Of a stretch of DNA of 25,620 nucleotides, positions 12,881-22,778 are shown piece by piece; the first letter of the stretch is position 1; each line of letters starts with the position of its first letter. The stretch spans positions 1-25,620 of the forward strand of contig UQZH01000030.1 of the NCBI GenBank assembly GCA_900545445.1, written 5' to 3'. The notes under the pieces were generated by a model. It did no database searches. It saw only the letters and a program-made list of their open reading frames with translations, and was not told the DNA's origin. This DNA comes from an uncultured Collinsella sp. Lineage in GTDB: Bacteria > Actinomycetota > Coriobacteriia > Coriobacteriales > Coriobacteriaceae. Both the position numbers and the translations under genes were made by a program.

Positions 12881-15711
12881 TGGCTGCCAAACTCATCGAT
12901 CTCTCCTTTACGCTCAACGGCCGCAAGGTCAAGGTTCAGATTGCCCCCGATACCATGCTCTTTTCGCTTTTGCGCGAGCAGGGTTGCGCGTCGGTGCGCT
13001 GTGCCTGCGAAACCACCAACTGCGGCCTGTGCACGGTGTGGCTCGACGGTGACCCGGTGCTGAGCTGCTCGGTTCCCGCCGCGCGCGTCGAGGGCCGCTC
13101 CATCACCACGCTCGAGGGGCTCAAAGCCGAGTCCGAGGCGCTCGCCCGCGCAATGGCTGCCGAAGGCGCCGAGCAGTGCGGTTTTTGCGCCCCCGGCCTT
13201 ATTATGAACGTGCTGGCGCTCGCCCGCGCCGCCAAGGAGGATCCGAGCCTCGTCGCCACGCGCGAGGAGCTCTCGCGCCAGCTCGCCGGCAACCTCTGCC
13301 GCTGCAGCGGCTACGAGAGCCAGCTGCGTGCCATCGTGCGCTTTCTCAACGAGTCAGGCGTGCAGGTGGGCTTTGAGATGCCCGAGCTGCCGGTCAACGA
13401 CACCAGCTGCGACGGTGTCGCGTACAAGCAGATCACCCACAAGCAGCCCAAGAAGGACTCGAAGGCCCTGCTCGAGGGTCGTCCCGTCTACACCGGCGAT
13501 ATGGTGCCCGCCGGTGCGCTCATCGTCAAACTCAAGCGCAGCCCCTATGCCCGCGCCAGGATCCGCTCCATCGATACGTCGCGCGCACTGAAGGTGCCCG
13601 GCGTCGTGGGCGTCTACACCTACGAGGACGTGCCCAAGCGCCGCTTTACCATCGCCGGCCAGAGCTATCCGCAACCGAGTCCCTACGACCGCCTGATCCT
13701 CGAGAACCTCGTCCGTTACCAAAACGAAGAGGTGGCGATCGTCGCCGCCGAGACCGAGGAGGCCGCCGACAAGGCGCTCAAGCTCATCAAGGTCGACTAC
13801 GAGGTGCTTGAGCCCCTGCTCGACTTTACCCAGGCACTCGATAACGACATCGTGGTCCATCCCGAGGGCGACGTGACCTTTATGTTCCCGCAAGGCGGCG
13901 ACGTTGCTCGCAACCTGGTGTGCAGCGGTACCAGCGACTTTGGCGACTTGGACGAGGCCTTCGCCCAGAGCGACATCGTCTTTGAGCGCACCTACACCAG
14001 CCAAGCCACGCAGACCGCGCCCATGGAAACCTTCCGCGCCTTCGCGACGACCGACGCGTTTGGGCGTATCTCGGTGACCACCTCTACGCAGGTGCCCTTC
14101 CACGTGCGCCGCATGGTCGCGCAGTCGCTCGACATTCCGCAGTCGCAGGTGCAGGTCATCAAGCCGCGCATCGGCGGCGGTTTTGGCTCCAAGCAGACGG
14201 GCTGTTGCGAGATCTTCGTGGCGTTCGTCACCCAGCAGACCGGCCGTCCGAGCTACTGCTGCTACACCCGTGAGGAGACCATCACCGCGGGTAACTCGCG
14301 CCACCAGATGCAGATGACCGTTAAGCTGGGCGCCATGAACGACGGCACTATCACGGCCATCGATTTGCACACGCTGTCCAACGCCGGCGCGTATGGCGAG
14401 CATGCCACCACGACGATCGGCCTTTCGGGCCACAAGAGCCTGCCGATTTACAACCATGTGAAGGCGAGCCGCTTTAGCTGGGACGCCGTCTACACCAATA
14501 CCAACCGCGGCGGCGCGTATCGCGGCTACGGTGCCACCCAGGGACAGTTTGCCGTGGAGAGCGCCGTCAACGAGCTCGCCGACATGCTGCACATGGACCC
14601 CGCCGACTTGCGCCTCAAGAATATGGTGCGCGAGGGCGAGATTATGCCGCAGTACTACAACGAGAAGCTCAACGCCTGCGCGCTCGACCGTTGCCTGCTG
14701 CGCGCGATGGACATGATCGGCTGGCGCGACAAGCCGCTGGCCGTCGACCTGGGCGATCGCGTGCGTGCTCTGGGCTGCGCGCTCACCATGCAGGGCTCGG
14801 GCATCTCCAACGTGGATATCGCCGGCATCGACATGCGCCTGGAAGAGGACGGCTTCATTACGATTTCGACCGGCGCCACCGACAACGGCATGGGCGTCGA
14901 TACGATCCTGGCGCAGATTGCTGCCGAGGAGCTGGGCGTGGAGAGCTCGCTGATCGTGGTGCGCGGCGTGGACACCGACGTGTCGCCGTTCGATGCCGGC
15001 TCGTACGCGAGCTCGGGCACGTACGTGACAGGTCTGGCAGCCAAGAACGCCGCGACCGAGCTGCGTGAGAAAATCTGCGCCAAGGCGGCCCAGATGTGGG
15101 ACGTGGACGGCGCCGACGTGGTCTTTGACGGCCAGTACGTGCGCCTGTCCGACGAGCGTGCCGCGCGCGAGCAGAACCGCTACCTCACGCTGCGCGACTT
15201 CGCTAACCTGTGCGTCAAGAACATCGCGGGCGGCGACGCGCTCACCTCGCACGCCTCTGCCTGCCTGCCCGTTTCGCCCCCGCCGTTTATGGCCGGCATT
15301 GCCGAGGTCGAGGTCGACAAGGCCACCGGCAAGGTGACCGTGGTGGACTACGCGGCGGCCGTCGACTGCGGCACCGTGATCAACGAGGCGCTCGCGCGCG
15401 TCCAGGCCGAGGGCGGCATTGCCCAGGGCATCGGCCACGCGCTCTACGAGATTGTCGAGCACGATGACCGCGGCCGCCTGCGCACCGGCAACTTTATGAG
15501 CTACAAGCTGCCCACGCGCCTGGATATCGGCAGCATTCGCGTGGCCTTTGAGCCGAGCTACGAGCCGACGGGCCCGTTTGGCGCCAAGTCGATCGGCGAG
15601 GTCGTCATCAACACGCCGCTCGCCGCCGTTGCCTCGGCCGTGGCACACGCCACCGGACATCAGGTTCGCTCGCTGCCGATCACGCCCGAGAAGGCCCTGC
15701 TGGGGGAGTAG
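12880..15711 (+). CDS. Fused 2Fe-2S / molybdenum-binding subunit of a xanthine dehydrogenase-family hydroxylase
   Basis: A 943-residue protein joining two units that are separate subunits in many bacteria. Residues 1-165 form the double [2Fe-2S] domain: C43-x4-C48-x2-C51 with C63, then C100-x2-C103 and C140-x-C142 (LCRCSGY). From about 190 onward it is the molybdopterin domain: YTGDMVPAGAL, IGGGFGSKQTG (431-441), GAYRGYGATQG with R548, and GPFGAKSIGE with E907 at the position of the catalytic glutamate. The fusion of small and large units, with a separate FAD subunit, resembles the group annotated as selenium-dependent xanthine dehydrogenase. The substrate (xanthine or another purine/heterocycle) is not determined by sequence. 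It is coupled to the FAD subunit by a one-base overlap. No xdhC-type maturation gene is in view. Confidence 0.9.
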   Translation: MAAKLIDLSFTLNGRKVKVQIAPDTMLFSLLREQGCASVRCACETTNCGLCTVWLDGDPVLSCSVPAARVEGRSITTLEGLKAESEALARAMAAEGAEQCGFCAPGLIMNVLALARAAKEDPSLVATREELSRQLAGNLCRCSGYESQLRAIVRFLNESGVQVGFEMPELPVNDTSCDGVAYKQITHKQPKKDSKALLEGRPVYTGDMVPAGALIVKLKRSPYARARIRSIDTSRALKVPGVVGVYTYEDVPKRRFTIAGQSYPQPSPYDRLILENLVRYQNEEVAIVAAETEEAADKALKLIKVDYEVLEPLLDFTQALDNDIVVHPEGDVTFMFPQGGDVARNLVCSGTSDFGDLDEAFAQSDIVFERTYTSQATQTAPMETFRAFATTDAFGRISVTTSTQVPFHVRRMVAQSLDIPQSQVQVIKPRIGGGFGSKQTGCCEIFVAFVTQQTGRPSYCCYTREETITAGNSRHQMQMTVKLGAMNDGTITAIDLHTLSNAGAYGEHATTTIGLSGHKSLPIYNHVKASRFSWDAVYTNTNRGGAYRGYGATQGQFAVESAVNELADMLHMDPADLRLKNMVREGEIMPQYYNEKLNACALDRCLLRAMDMIGWRDKPLAVDLGDRVRALGCALTMQGSGISNVDIAGIDMRLEEDGFITISTGATDNGMGVDTILAQIAAEELGVESSLIVVRGVDTDVSPFDAGSYASSGTYVTGLAAKNAATELREKICAKAAQMWDVDGADVVFDGQYVRLSDERAAREQNRYLTLRDFANLCVKNIAGGDALTSHASACLPVSPPPFMAGIAEVEVDKATGKVTVVDYAAAVDCGTVINEALARVQAEGGIAQGIGHALYEIVEHDDRGRLRTGNFMSYKLPTRLDIGSIRVAFEPSYEPTGPFGAKSIGEVVINTPLAAVASAVAHATGHQVRSLPITPEKALLGE

Positions 15712-15735
15712 CAGGTTAGCGAACAAGCCGTAAAT

Positions 15736-15765
15736 GGCGGGGCGGGGCAACTCGCCCCGCCTTTT
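15736..15765 (+). terminator. Rho-independent terminator after the xanthine dehydrogenase operon
   Basis: A 9-bp GC stem (GGCGGGGCG at 15736-15744, CGCCCCGCC at 15753-15761) with an 8-nt loop is followed by TTTT, 24 bases after the stop. Confidence 0.85.
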
Positions 15766-15823
15766 GCACTCGTGGTGAGGTCGTGAGCCTGTAAAAGGTG
15801 TGCGTGCGCTTATCGCTCGTATC

Positions 15824-15832
15824 TGCTATCAT
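15824..15832 (+). promoter_or_regulatory. Candidate extended -10 promoter of tRNA-Leu
   Basis: TGC-TATCAT (hexamer 15827-15832, 5/6 to consensus) lies 19 bases before the mature tRNA 5' end. There is no good -35, as is allowed for extended -10 promoters. Confidence 0.5.
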
Positions 15833-15851
15833 TCCTAATCTGTGCGCTCAT

Positions 15852-15935
15852 GCGGGCGTGGCGGAATTGGTAGACGCGCCAGATTTAGGTTCTGGTGGGA
15901 TTCCCGTGAAGGTTCGAGTCCTTTCGCCCGCACCA
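15852..15935 (+). tRNA. tRNA-Leu (anticodon TAG)
   Basis: An 84-nt class II tRNA with encoded CCA. Acceptor GCGGGCG (15852-15858) pairs with CGCCCGC (15925-15931), then discriminator A and CCA. The anticodon stem CCAGA/TCTGG encloses TTTAGGT with TAG at 15886-15888. A variable arm follows (GGGATTCCC region), then T loop GGTTCGAGTCC. TGGCGGAATTGGTAGACGC is the usual tRNA-Leu D-arm region. No separate terminator is seen before trigger factor, so tRNA and tig may share a transcript. Confidence 0.97.
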
Positions 15936-16026
15936 ACGCATCTGCGTCGGCCCTGGCCGTCGCGACTCTTTGTTGCATAAAGGTACCAGCACCTCAGATA
16001 AGCTGGGCAGTATGAGGAGGAACGTG

Positions 16027-17325
16027 TTGAACATCACCGCTTCTGACGTCAAGGACGCCAAGCTCACCGCTACGGTCACCATCCCGGCCGCCGACGTCGA
16101 CGCCGCGATCAAGAAGGCCTACAAGGATACCGCCAAGAAGTACCGCTTCCCGGGCTTCCGCGCCGGTAAGGCTCCCCGTCCGGTCATCGACTCCGCTCTT
16201 GGCGCCGAGGCTACCCTCGCTCAGGCCACCAACGACCTGATCGCCGCCAACGAGCCCGCCGTCCTCAACGAGCTGGACATCGTCCCCACCAAGAGCGGTG
16301 ACTACAAGGAGCTCGACCTCGCCAAGGATCACGAGGACTACACCTACACCGTCGAGTTCTCCCTGCGTCCCGCCGCTGAGCTCTCCTCCTTCGACGCTGT
16401 CGAGATCGAGATGCCCCCTGCGGAGGTCACCGAGTCCGAGATCAACAACCAGGTCGAGATGCTCCTCAACTACCGTGCCACCTTCGAGGACGTCGAGGGT
16501 CGCGCCGTCGAGGCCGAGGATTACGTCACCGTCGACCTCAAGGCCGTCGAGAACGCCGACAACTTTGCCGCCGAGGGCCGTATGCTCATCGCCGGTAGCG
16601 ACAGCAACCCCGCCGAGTTCAACGAGGCCCTGATCGGCGCTAACGTTGACGACGTCAAGACCGTCACCTGGACCGACGAGGTCGAGGAGGGCGAGGAGGC
16701 CGCGACCCACACCGTCGAGGTCACCGTCAAGGGCATCAAGGTCCGCAACACCCCCGAGCTCACCGACGAGCTCGTCAAGTCCGACTTTGGTTTCGACAGC
16801 ATCGACGCTATGCGCGACGCCATCAAGCTCGAGATCGAGCAGGACAAGGCTTCCCGCCTCCCGGCCGAGAAGGAGAACCGTTGCGTCGCCGCCCTCGCCG
16901 AGCGTCTGCAGCTCGACGAGATGGACGCCGACTACGAGCAGTCCGTCTTTGAGGAGCTTGGCCAGAACTTCCTGTCCAACCTCGCTGCTCGCGGCATGAC
17001 GCTCGACACCTGGCTGCCCGCTTCCGGCCTGACCATGGAGCAGTTCATCGGCGACCTGCACAAGCAGGCCAACGACGTTGCCCGTGAGTCCCTGGCTCTC
17101 GACGCCCTCGCCCGTGAGCTCAAGATTGAGGTCACCGAGGACGACATCAACGCCGAGTTCGAGAAGGCCGGCGTCAAGGACGTCGAGGCTTCCAAGGCTG
17201 AGTTCATCGCCGACGGCCGCATGCCTGCCGTCCGTGAGTCCATCCGTCGTTCCAAGGCCGTCGACCACCTGGTCGAGAACGCCAAGGTGACCGAGGTCGA
17301 CGAGACCGCCAAGGACGCCGAGTAA
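16027..17325 (+). CDS. tig: Trigger factor (ribosome-associated chaperone)
   Basis: Trigger factor binds the ribosome exit tunnel and helps fold nascent chains. From the TTG at 16027 the protein is 432 residues, the typical length. It has the N-terminal ribosome-binding signature GFRAGKAP at 43-50, a central FKBP-like domain (about 150-245; the VEGRAVEAEDYVTVDL, EGRMLIAGS and EFNEALIGA stretches), and an acidic helical C-terminal arm domain. I chose TTG 16027 because AGGAGG at 16015-16020 is spaced six bases upstream and MNITASDVKDAKL matches the family N-terminus. GTG 16024 is too close to that site, and ATG 16012 overlaps it. Codon use is extremely biased to GC-ending optimal codons, consistent with high expression. 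It is followed by clpP and clpX, the common tig-clpP-clpX order. Confidence 0.95.
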   Translation: MNITASDVKDAKLTATVTIPAADVDAAIKKAYKDTAKKYRFPGFRAGKAPRPVIDSALGAEATLAQATNDLIAANEPAVLNELDIVPTKSGDYKELDLAKDHEDYTYTVEFSLRPAAELSSFDAVEIEMPPAEVTESEINNQVEMLLNYRATFEDVEGRAVEAEDYVTVDLKAVENADNFAAEGRMLIAGSDSNPAEFNEALIGANVDDVKTVTWTDEVEEGEEAATHTVEVTVKGIKVRNTPELTDELVKSDFGFDSIDAMRDAIKLEIEQDKASRLPAEKENRCVAALAERLQLDEMDADYEQSVFEELGQNFLSNLAARGMTLDTWLPASGLTMEQFIGDLHKQANDVARESLALDALARELKIEVTEDDINAEFEKAGVKDVEASKAEFIADGRMPAVRESIRRSKAVDHLVENAKVTEVDETAKDAE

Positions 17326-17401
17326 TTCTCGCCACCTTGCCCGCGAGCGCATGCGTGTGCCCGTGATGGGGTAAAGTTATACACCGGTTATCCGGTTGCT
17401 T

Positions 17402-17445
17402 CGTACGGTGCCAGCCAATGCATAGCATGCGGGCACCGTACGTTT
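17402..17445 (+). terminator. Hairpin between tig and clpP, possible terminator or leader structure
   Basis: Perfect 11-bp arms (CGTACGGTGCC at 17402-17412, GGCACCGTACG at 17432-17442) with a 19-nt loop are followed by only TTTATC. The short T-tract makes it a weak terminator. It may limit tig read-through or lie in the clpP leader. The rest of the 17326-17488 gap shows no convincing promoter; TTATAC at 17377 lacks a -35. Confidence 0.5.
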
Positions 17446-17488
17446 ATCTAGAACCAATTTGGTCCGCAAGAGAGAAATGGAGATGCGT

Positions 17489-18109
17489 ATGATCGCTAAG
17501 TTCGATTCCGCCCTCGTGCCATACGTTATCGAGCAGACGCCGCGCGGCGAGCGCAGCTACGATATCTATTCGCGCCTGCTCAACGACCGCATCATCTTCT
17601 TGGGCGAGGAGATTAACTCCGTCAGCGCCAACCTGGTCGTTGCCCAGCTGCTGCATCTTGAGAGCCAAGATGCCGAGAAGGATATCTCGCTCTATATCAA
17701 TTCGCCCGGTGGCGAGGTCTACTCCGGTCTGGCGATTCTTGACACTATGAACTTTATCAAGCCGCAGGTTTCCACCATTTGTGTGGGTATGGCCGCGTCT
17801 ATGGCTGCCGTGCTGCTTTCGGCCGGCGCCAAGGGCAAGCGCTTCTGCCTGCCGCACTCCAAGGTCATGATTCACCAGCCCAGCGGCGGTGCCCAGGGCC
17901 AGCAGACCGAGATCGAGATCGTGGCCGAGGAGATCAAGAAGACCCGCCGCGAGCTCAACCAGATCTTGTCCGATGCCTCGGGCCAGCCCATCGAGAAGGT
18001 CCAGGCTGATACCGAGCGCGACAACTACCTGACCGCTGCCGAGGCCCTCGACTACGGCCTGATCGACCGTATCGTTACCTCGCGCGATCTCGCCGCTAAG
18101 GACGCCTAG
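17489..18109 (+). CDS. clpP: ATP-dependent Clp protease proteolytic subunit
   Basis: ClpP is the serine protease barrel that degrades proteins fed by ClpX or ClpC. It has 206 residues (E. coli 207), with the catalytic triad visible: S104 (VGMAASMAAVLL), H129 (LPHSKVMIHQPSGG) and D178 (DTERDNYL). YINSPGGEVYSGLAI forms the oxyanion region. I chose ATG 17489, which has GGAG at 17479-17482. In-frame ATGs at 17477 and 17483 and a TTG at 17459 would add up to ten residues without family support. clpX follows after a single base, so the protease and its unfoldase are co-expressed. Confidence 0.96.
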   Translation: MIAKFDSALVPYVIEQTPRGERSYDIYSRLLNDRIIFLGEEINSVSANLVVAQLLHLESQDAEKDISLYINSPGGEVYSGLAILDTMNFIKPQVSTICVGMAASMAAVLLSAGAKGKRFCLPHSKVMIHQPSGGAQGQQTEIEIVAEEIKKTRRELNQILSDASGQPIEKVQADTERDNYLTAAEALDYGLIDRIVTSRDLAAKDA

Positions 18110-18110
18110 G

Positions 18111-19520
18111 ATGGCCGGTAACATGCAGGGCAATTTCGACGAGAACGGCAACCCCATCCGCTGCTCCTTCTGCGGAAAAGAGCAGGGGCAGGTTCGCCGT
18201 CTTGTAAAGGGCCCTACCAACATCTTTATCTGCGACGAGTGTGTCGCCGCCTGCTCCGAGATCTTGGAGGAGTCGCTGGCTTCGGACTTTATGGACGCTG
18301 CCCGCAACGGCAAGCTGCCGGGCTTCCTCAACGACCACGGCCAGGCTGCCGGCCAGCCTGCTGTAGATCCTGAGGCCGAGGGTTTTGAGCTGGAGGACGA
18401 CGCCCGTCAGGTCATTTCGCACGTGCCGACGCCGCACGAGATCTATGACGAGCTTTCGGCCTATGTCATGGGCCAGGAGGACGCCAAGCGCGCCATGTCG
18501 GTTGCCGTGTACAACCACTATCGCCGCGTGATCGAGGGCGGCGCCGCGGTGTCTGCCTTTGACGACGGCATGGGCTCGCAGTTCGACGACGATATGGACG
18601 AGGTAGAGCTCGCCAAGTCCAACATCTTGCTGCTCGGTCCCACCGGCACCGGTAAGACCTTGCTCGCCCAGACGCTTGCGCGCATCCTCGAGGTGCCGTT
18701 TGCCATAGCCGACGCCACTGCGCTCACCGAGGCTGGCTACGTTGGCGAGGACGTGGAGAACATCCTGCTCAAGCTCATCAATGCCGCCGATGGCGATATC
18801 GAGCGCGCGCAGGTTGGCATTATCTACGTGGACGAGATCGACAAGATCGCCCGCAAGGCCGAGAACCTCTCCATTACCCGCGATGTTTCGGGCGAGGGCG
18901 TTCAGCAGGCGCTGCTTAAGATTCTTGAGGGCACGGTGGCAAGCGTTCCGCCCACCGGCGGTCGCAAGCATCCCCAGCAGGAGCTGCTGCAGATCGACAC
19001 GACCAACATCCTGTTCATCTGCGGCGGTGCCTTTGTGGGTCTGGACAAGATCATCGCCGATCGCGTGGGCAACAAGGGCGTGGGCTTTAACTCCGAGATC
19101 GCCGGCCCCACCTCGGTCGACGAGAACGACCTGCTGCGTCAGGTGCTCCCTCAGGACCTCAACGCCTTTGGTATGATCCCCGAGTTTGTGGGGCGTACGC
19201 CTGTCGTCACCCAGACGCAGGCGCTCGATGAGGACGACCTGGTGTCGATCCTGACCGAGCCCAAGAACGCCGTGGTGCGCCAGTACCGCAAGATGTTCCA
19301 GCTCGAGGACGTTGAGCTTGAGTTTGAGGACGCCGCTCTGCACGAGATCGCCCGTATGGCGCTTGCCCGCAAGACCGGCGCCCGCGGCCTGCGCTCCATC
19401 TGCGAGGACGTGCTGCAGCAGACGATGTTCGACCTCCCCAGCGAGGAGGGTGTCACCAAGGTCATCGTGACCGAAGCCTCCGTAAGGGGCGAAGAGCAGC
19501 CCCAGCGTATCTACGGGTAA
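18111..19520 (+). CDS. clpX: ATP-dependent Clp protease ATP-binding subunit ClpX
   Basis: ClpX is the AAA+ unfoldase that recognises substrates and threads them into ClpP. It has 469 residues, longer than E. coli ClpX (424). The extra length is mostly an acidic linker after the zinc domain and an insert before Walker A (AFDDGMGSQFDDDMDE). It shows the zinc-binding domain C18, C21, C41, C44; Walker A GPTGTGKT with K182; pore loop GYVGED; Walker B IIYVDEIDKIA; and sensor-2 ARKTGARGLRSI. The ClpP-docking tripeptide is VGF (324-326) rather than IGF. The start lies one base after the clpP stop, with AAGGA upstream. Confidence 0.96.
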   Translation: MAGNMQGNFDENGNPIRCSFCGKEQGQVRRLVKGPTNIFICDECVAACSEILEESLASDFMDAARNGKLPGFLNDHGQAAGQPAVDPEAEGFELEDDARQVISHVPTPHEIYDELSAYVMGQEDAKRAMSVAVYNHYRRVIEGGAAVSAFDDGMGSQFDDDMDEVELAKSNILLLGPTGTGKTLLAQTLARILEVPFAIADATALTEAGYVGEDVENILLKLINAADGDIERAQVGIIYVDEIDKIARKAENLSITRDVSGEGVQQALLKILEGTVASVPPTGGRKHPQQELLQIDTTNILFICGGAFVGLDKIIADRVGNKGVGFNSEIAGPTSVDENDLLRQVLPQDLNAFGMIPEFVGRTPVVTQTQALDEDDLVSILTEPKNAVVRQYRKMFQLEDVELEFEDAALHEIARMALARKTGARGLRSICEDVLQQTMFDLPSEEGVTKVIVTEASVRGEEQPQRIYG

Positions 19521-19542
19521 ACCAGCCTAAAACGTGTTTGCA

Positions 19543-19578
19543 AATAGCCTCCGACCGCTCGCGGCCGGAGGCTATTTT
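19543..19578 (+). terminator. Rho-independent terminator after clpX
   Basis: Perfect 11-bp arms (AATAGCCTCCG at 19543-19553, CGGAGGCTATT at 19566-19576) with TTTT at 19575-19578. It ends the tig/clpP/clpX unit. Confidence 0.88.
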
Positions 19579-19606
19579 ATATATACGCAATAACCCCAAC
19601 TACCTG

Positions 19607-19615
19607 TGCTATTCT
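19607..19615 (+). promoter_or_regulatory. Candidate extended -10 promoter of valS
   Basis: TGC-TATTCT (hexamer 19610-19615) is the best promoter-like match between the clpX terminator and valS; there is no good -35. A transcript from here would have a leader of about 185 nt that contains the whole inverted-repeat element at 19672-19786. Confidence 0.4.
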
Positions 19616-19671
19616 GTGTGTTTGTTTAAGTCTCAGCGAAGTCATATCAGACTGAAGTAATCGATACCTAA

Positions 19672-19786
19672 GGGGAGGAATGTAGGCCCGATTTTCGTAG
19701 ATTCCGCACGAGCCGAAGACCACTTAATGTGGTCTTCGCGCGAGCCAGGACTTGACCGAGCGAAAATCGGGCCTACATTCCTCCCC
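19672..19786. repeat. Large nested palindromic element (type E, copy 1) in the valS leader
   Basis: Outer arms of 26 bases (19672-19697 and 19761-19786) are perfectly complementary. Inside is a second perfect hairpin, CGAAGACCAC (19714-19723) with GTGGTCTTCG (19729-19738) around TTAAT. No T-tract follows; the valS binding site begins about ten bases later. The interior (about 19702-19755) is homologous, in opposite orientation, to the element at 22519-22626, whose outer arms are unrelated in sequence. No T-box specifier or antiterminator motif is present. Confidence 0.9.
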
Positions 19787-19806
19787 GGTGGGACAGGGAG
19801 AGATAT

Positions 19807-22503
<2,697 letters not shown>

Positions 22504-22518
22504 GTCTTACTGGGGGAC

Positions 22519-22626
22519 GCGGTTTGGGGCATTGCTCGCTACTGCGGACAGTCCTGCTCGCACGAAGGCCACATTAAGTGGCCTTCGGCTCGTGCGGAAC
22601 TTGTATCGAGCAAAGCCCCAAACCGC
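22519..22626. repeat. Large nested palindromic element (type E, copy 2) after valS
   Basis: Outer arms 22519-22538 and 22607-22626 match at 19 of 20 positions. Inside, CGAAGGCCAC (22563-22572) pairs perfectly with GTGGCCTTCG (22578-22587) around ATTAA. Relative to copy 1 (19672-19786) the core is inverted, and the one changed stem position (A-T there, G-C here) is compensated on the other strand. It starts 16 bases after the valS stop and has no T-tract. Downstream, AACCGCT/AGCGGTT (22621-22627, 22633-22639) and CGCTCCC/GGGAGCG (near 22624-22630, 22642-22648) offer alternative overlapping hairpins. Confidence 0.85.
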
Positions 22627-22724
22627 TCCCATAGCGGTTACGGGAGCGTCCGCTGCCTGGTGAGGTCACTTGGTTGTGGCCTTGATCTTGCTGCAATCGG
22701 GTAAAGGCTGAAATTGTCAACGCG

Positions 22725-22756
22725 AGGGGCTCATTCTTTTTGATGAGCCTCTTTTT
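22725..22756 (+). terminator. Rho-independent terminator upstream of folC
   Basis: AGGGGCTCAT (22725-22734) pairs with ATGAGCCTCT (22743-22752) with one G-U pair, followed by TTTTT to 22756. It lies over 200 bases after valS and just before the folC start. The stretch 22649-22724 shows nothing else I can name, including no clear promoter. Confidence 0.75.
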
Positions 22757-22778
22757 CTGTTATGGGGGACTTTGGGTT

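Noticed and set aside
13354..15750. 798-residue open frame on the minus strand
   Set aside because: It lies wholly antisense to the xanthine dehydrogenase subunit, whose motifs and catalytic residues are intact. Composition is His/Gly/Ala/Val-rich without domains, as expected for a GC-rich shadow frame.
19672..19786. Phase-variable invertible promoter flanked by inverted repeats
   Set aside because: Arms are long enough, but the 63-base interior has no promoter-like hexamers and is itself palindromic. No recombinase is nearby, and the downstream gene is essential. Long-read evidence of inversion would reopen this.
19620..19806. T-box riboswitch upstream of valS
   Set aside because: The position and hairpin suggested it, but there is no T-box antiterminator sequence (TGGNACCGCG type), no Stem I pattern and no terminator T-tract.
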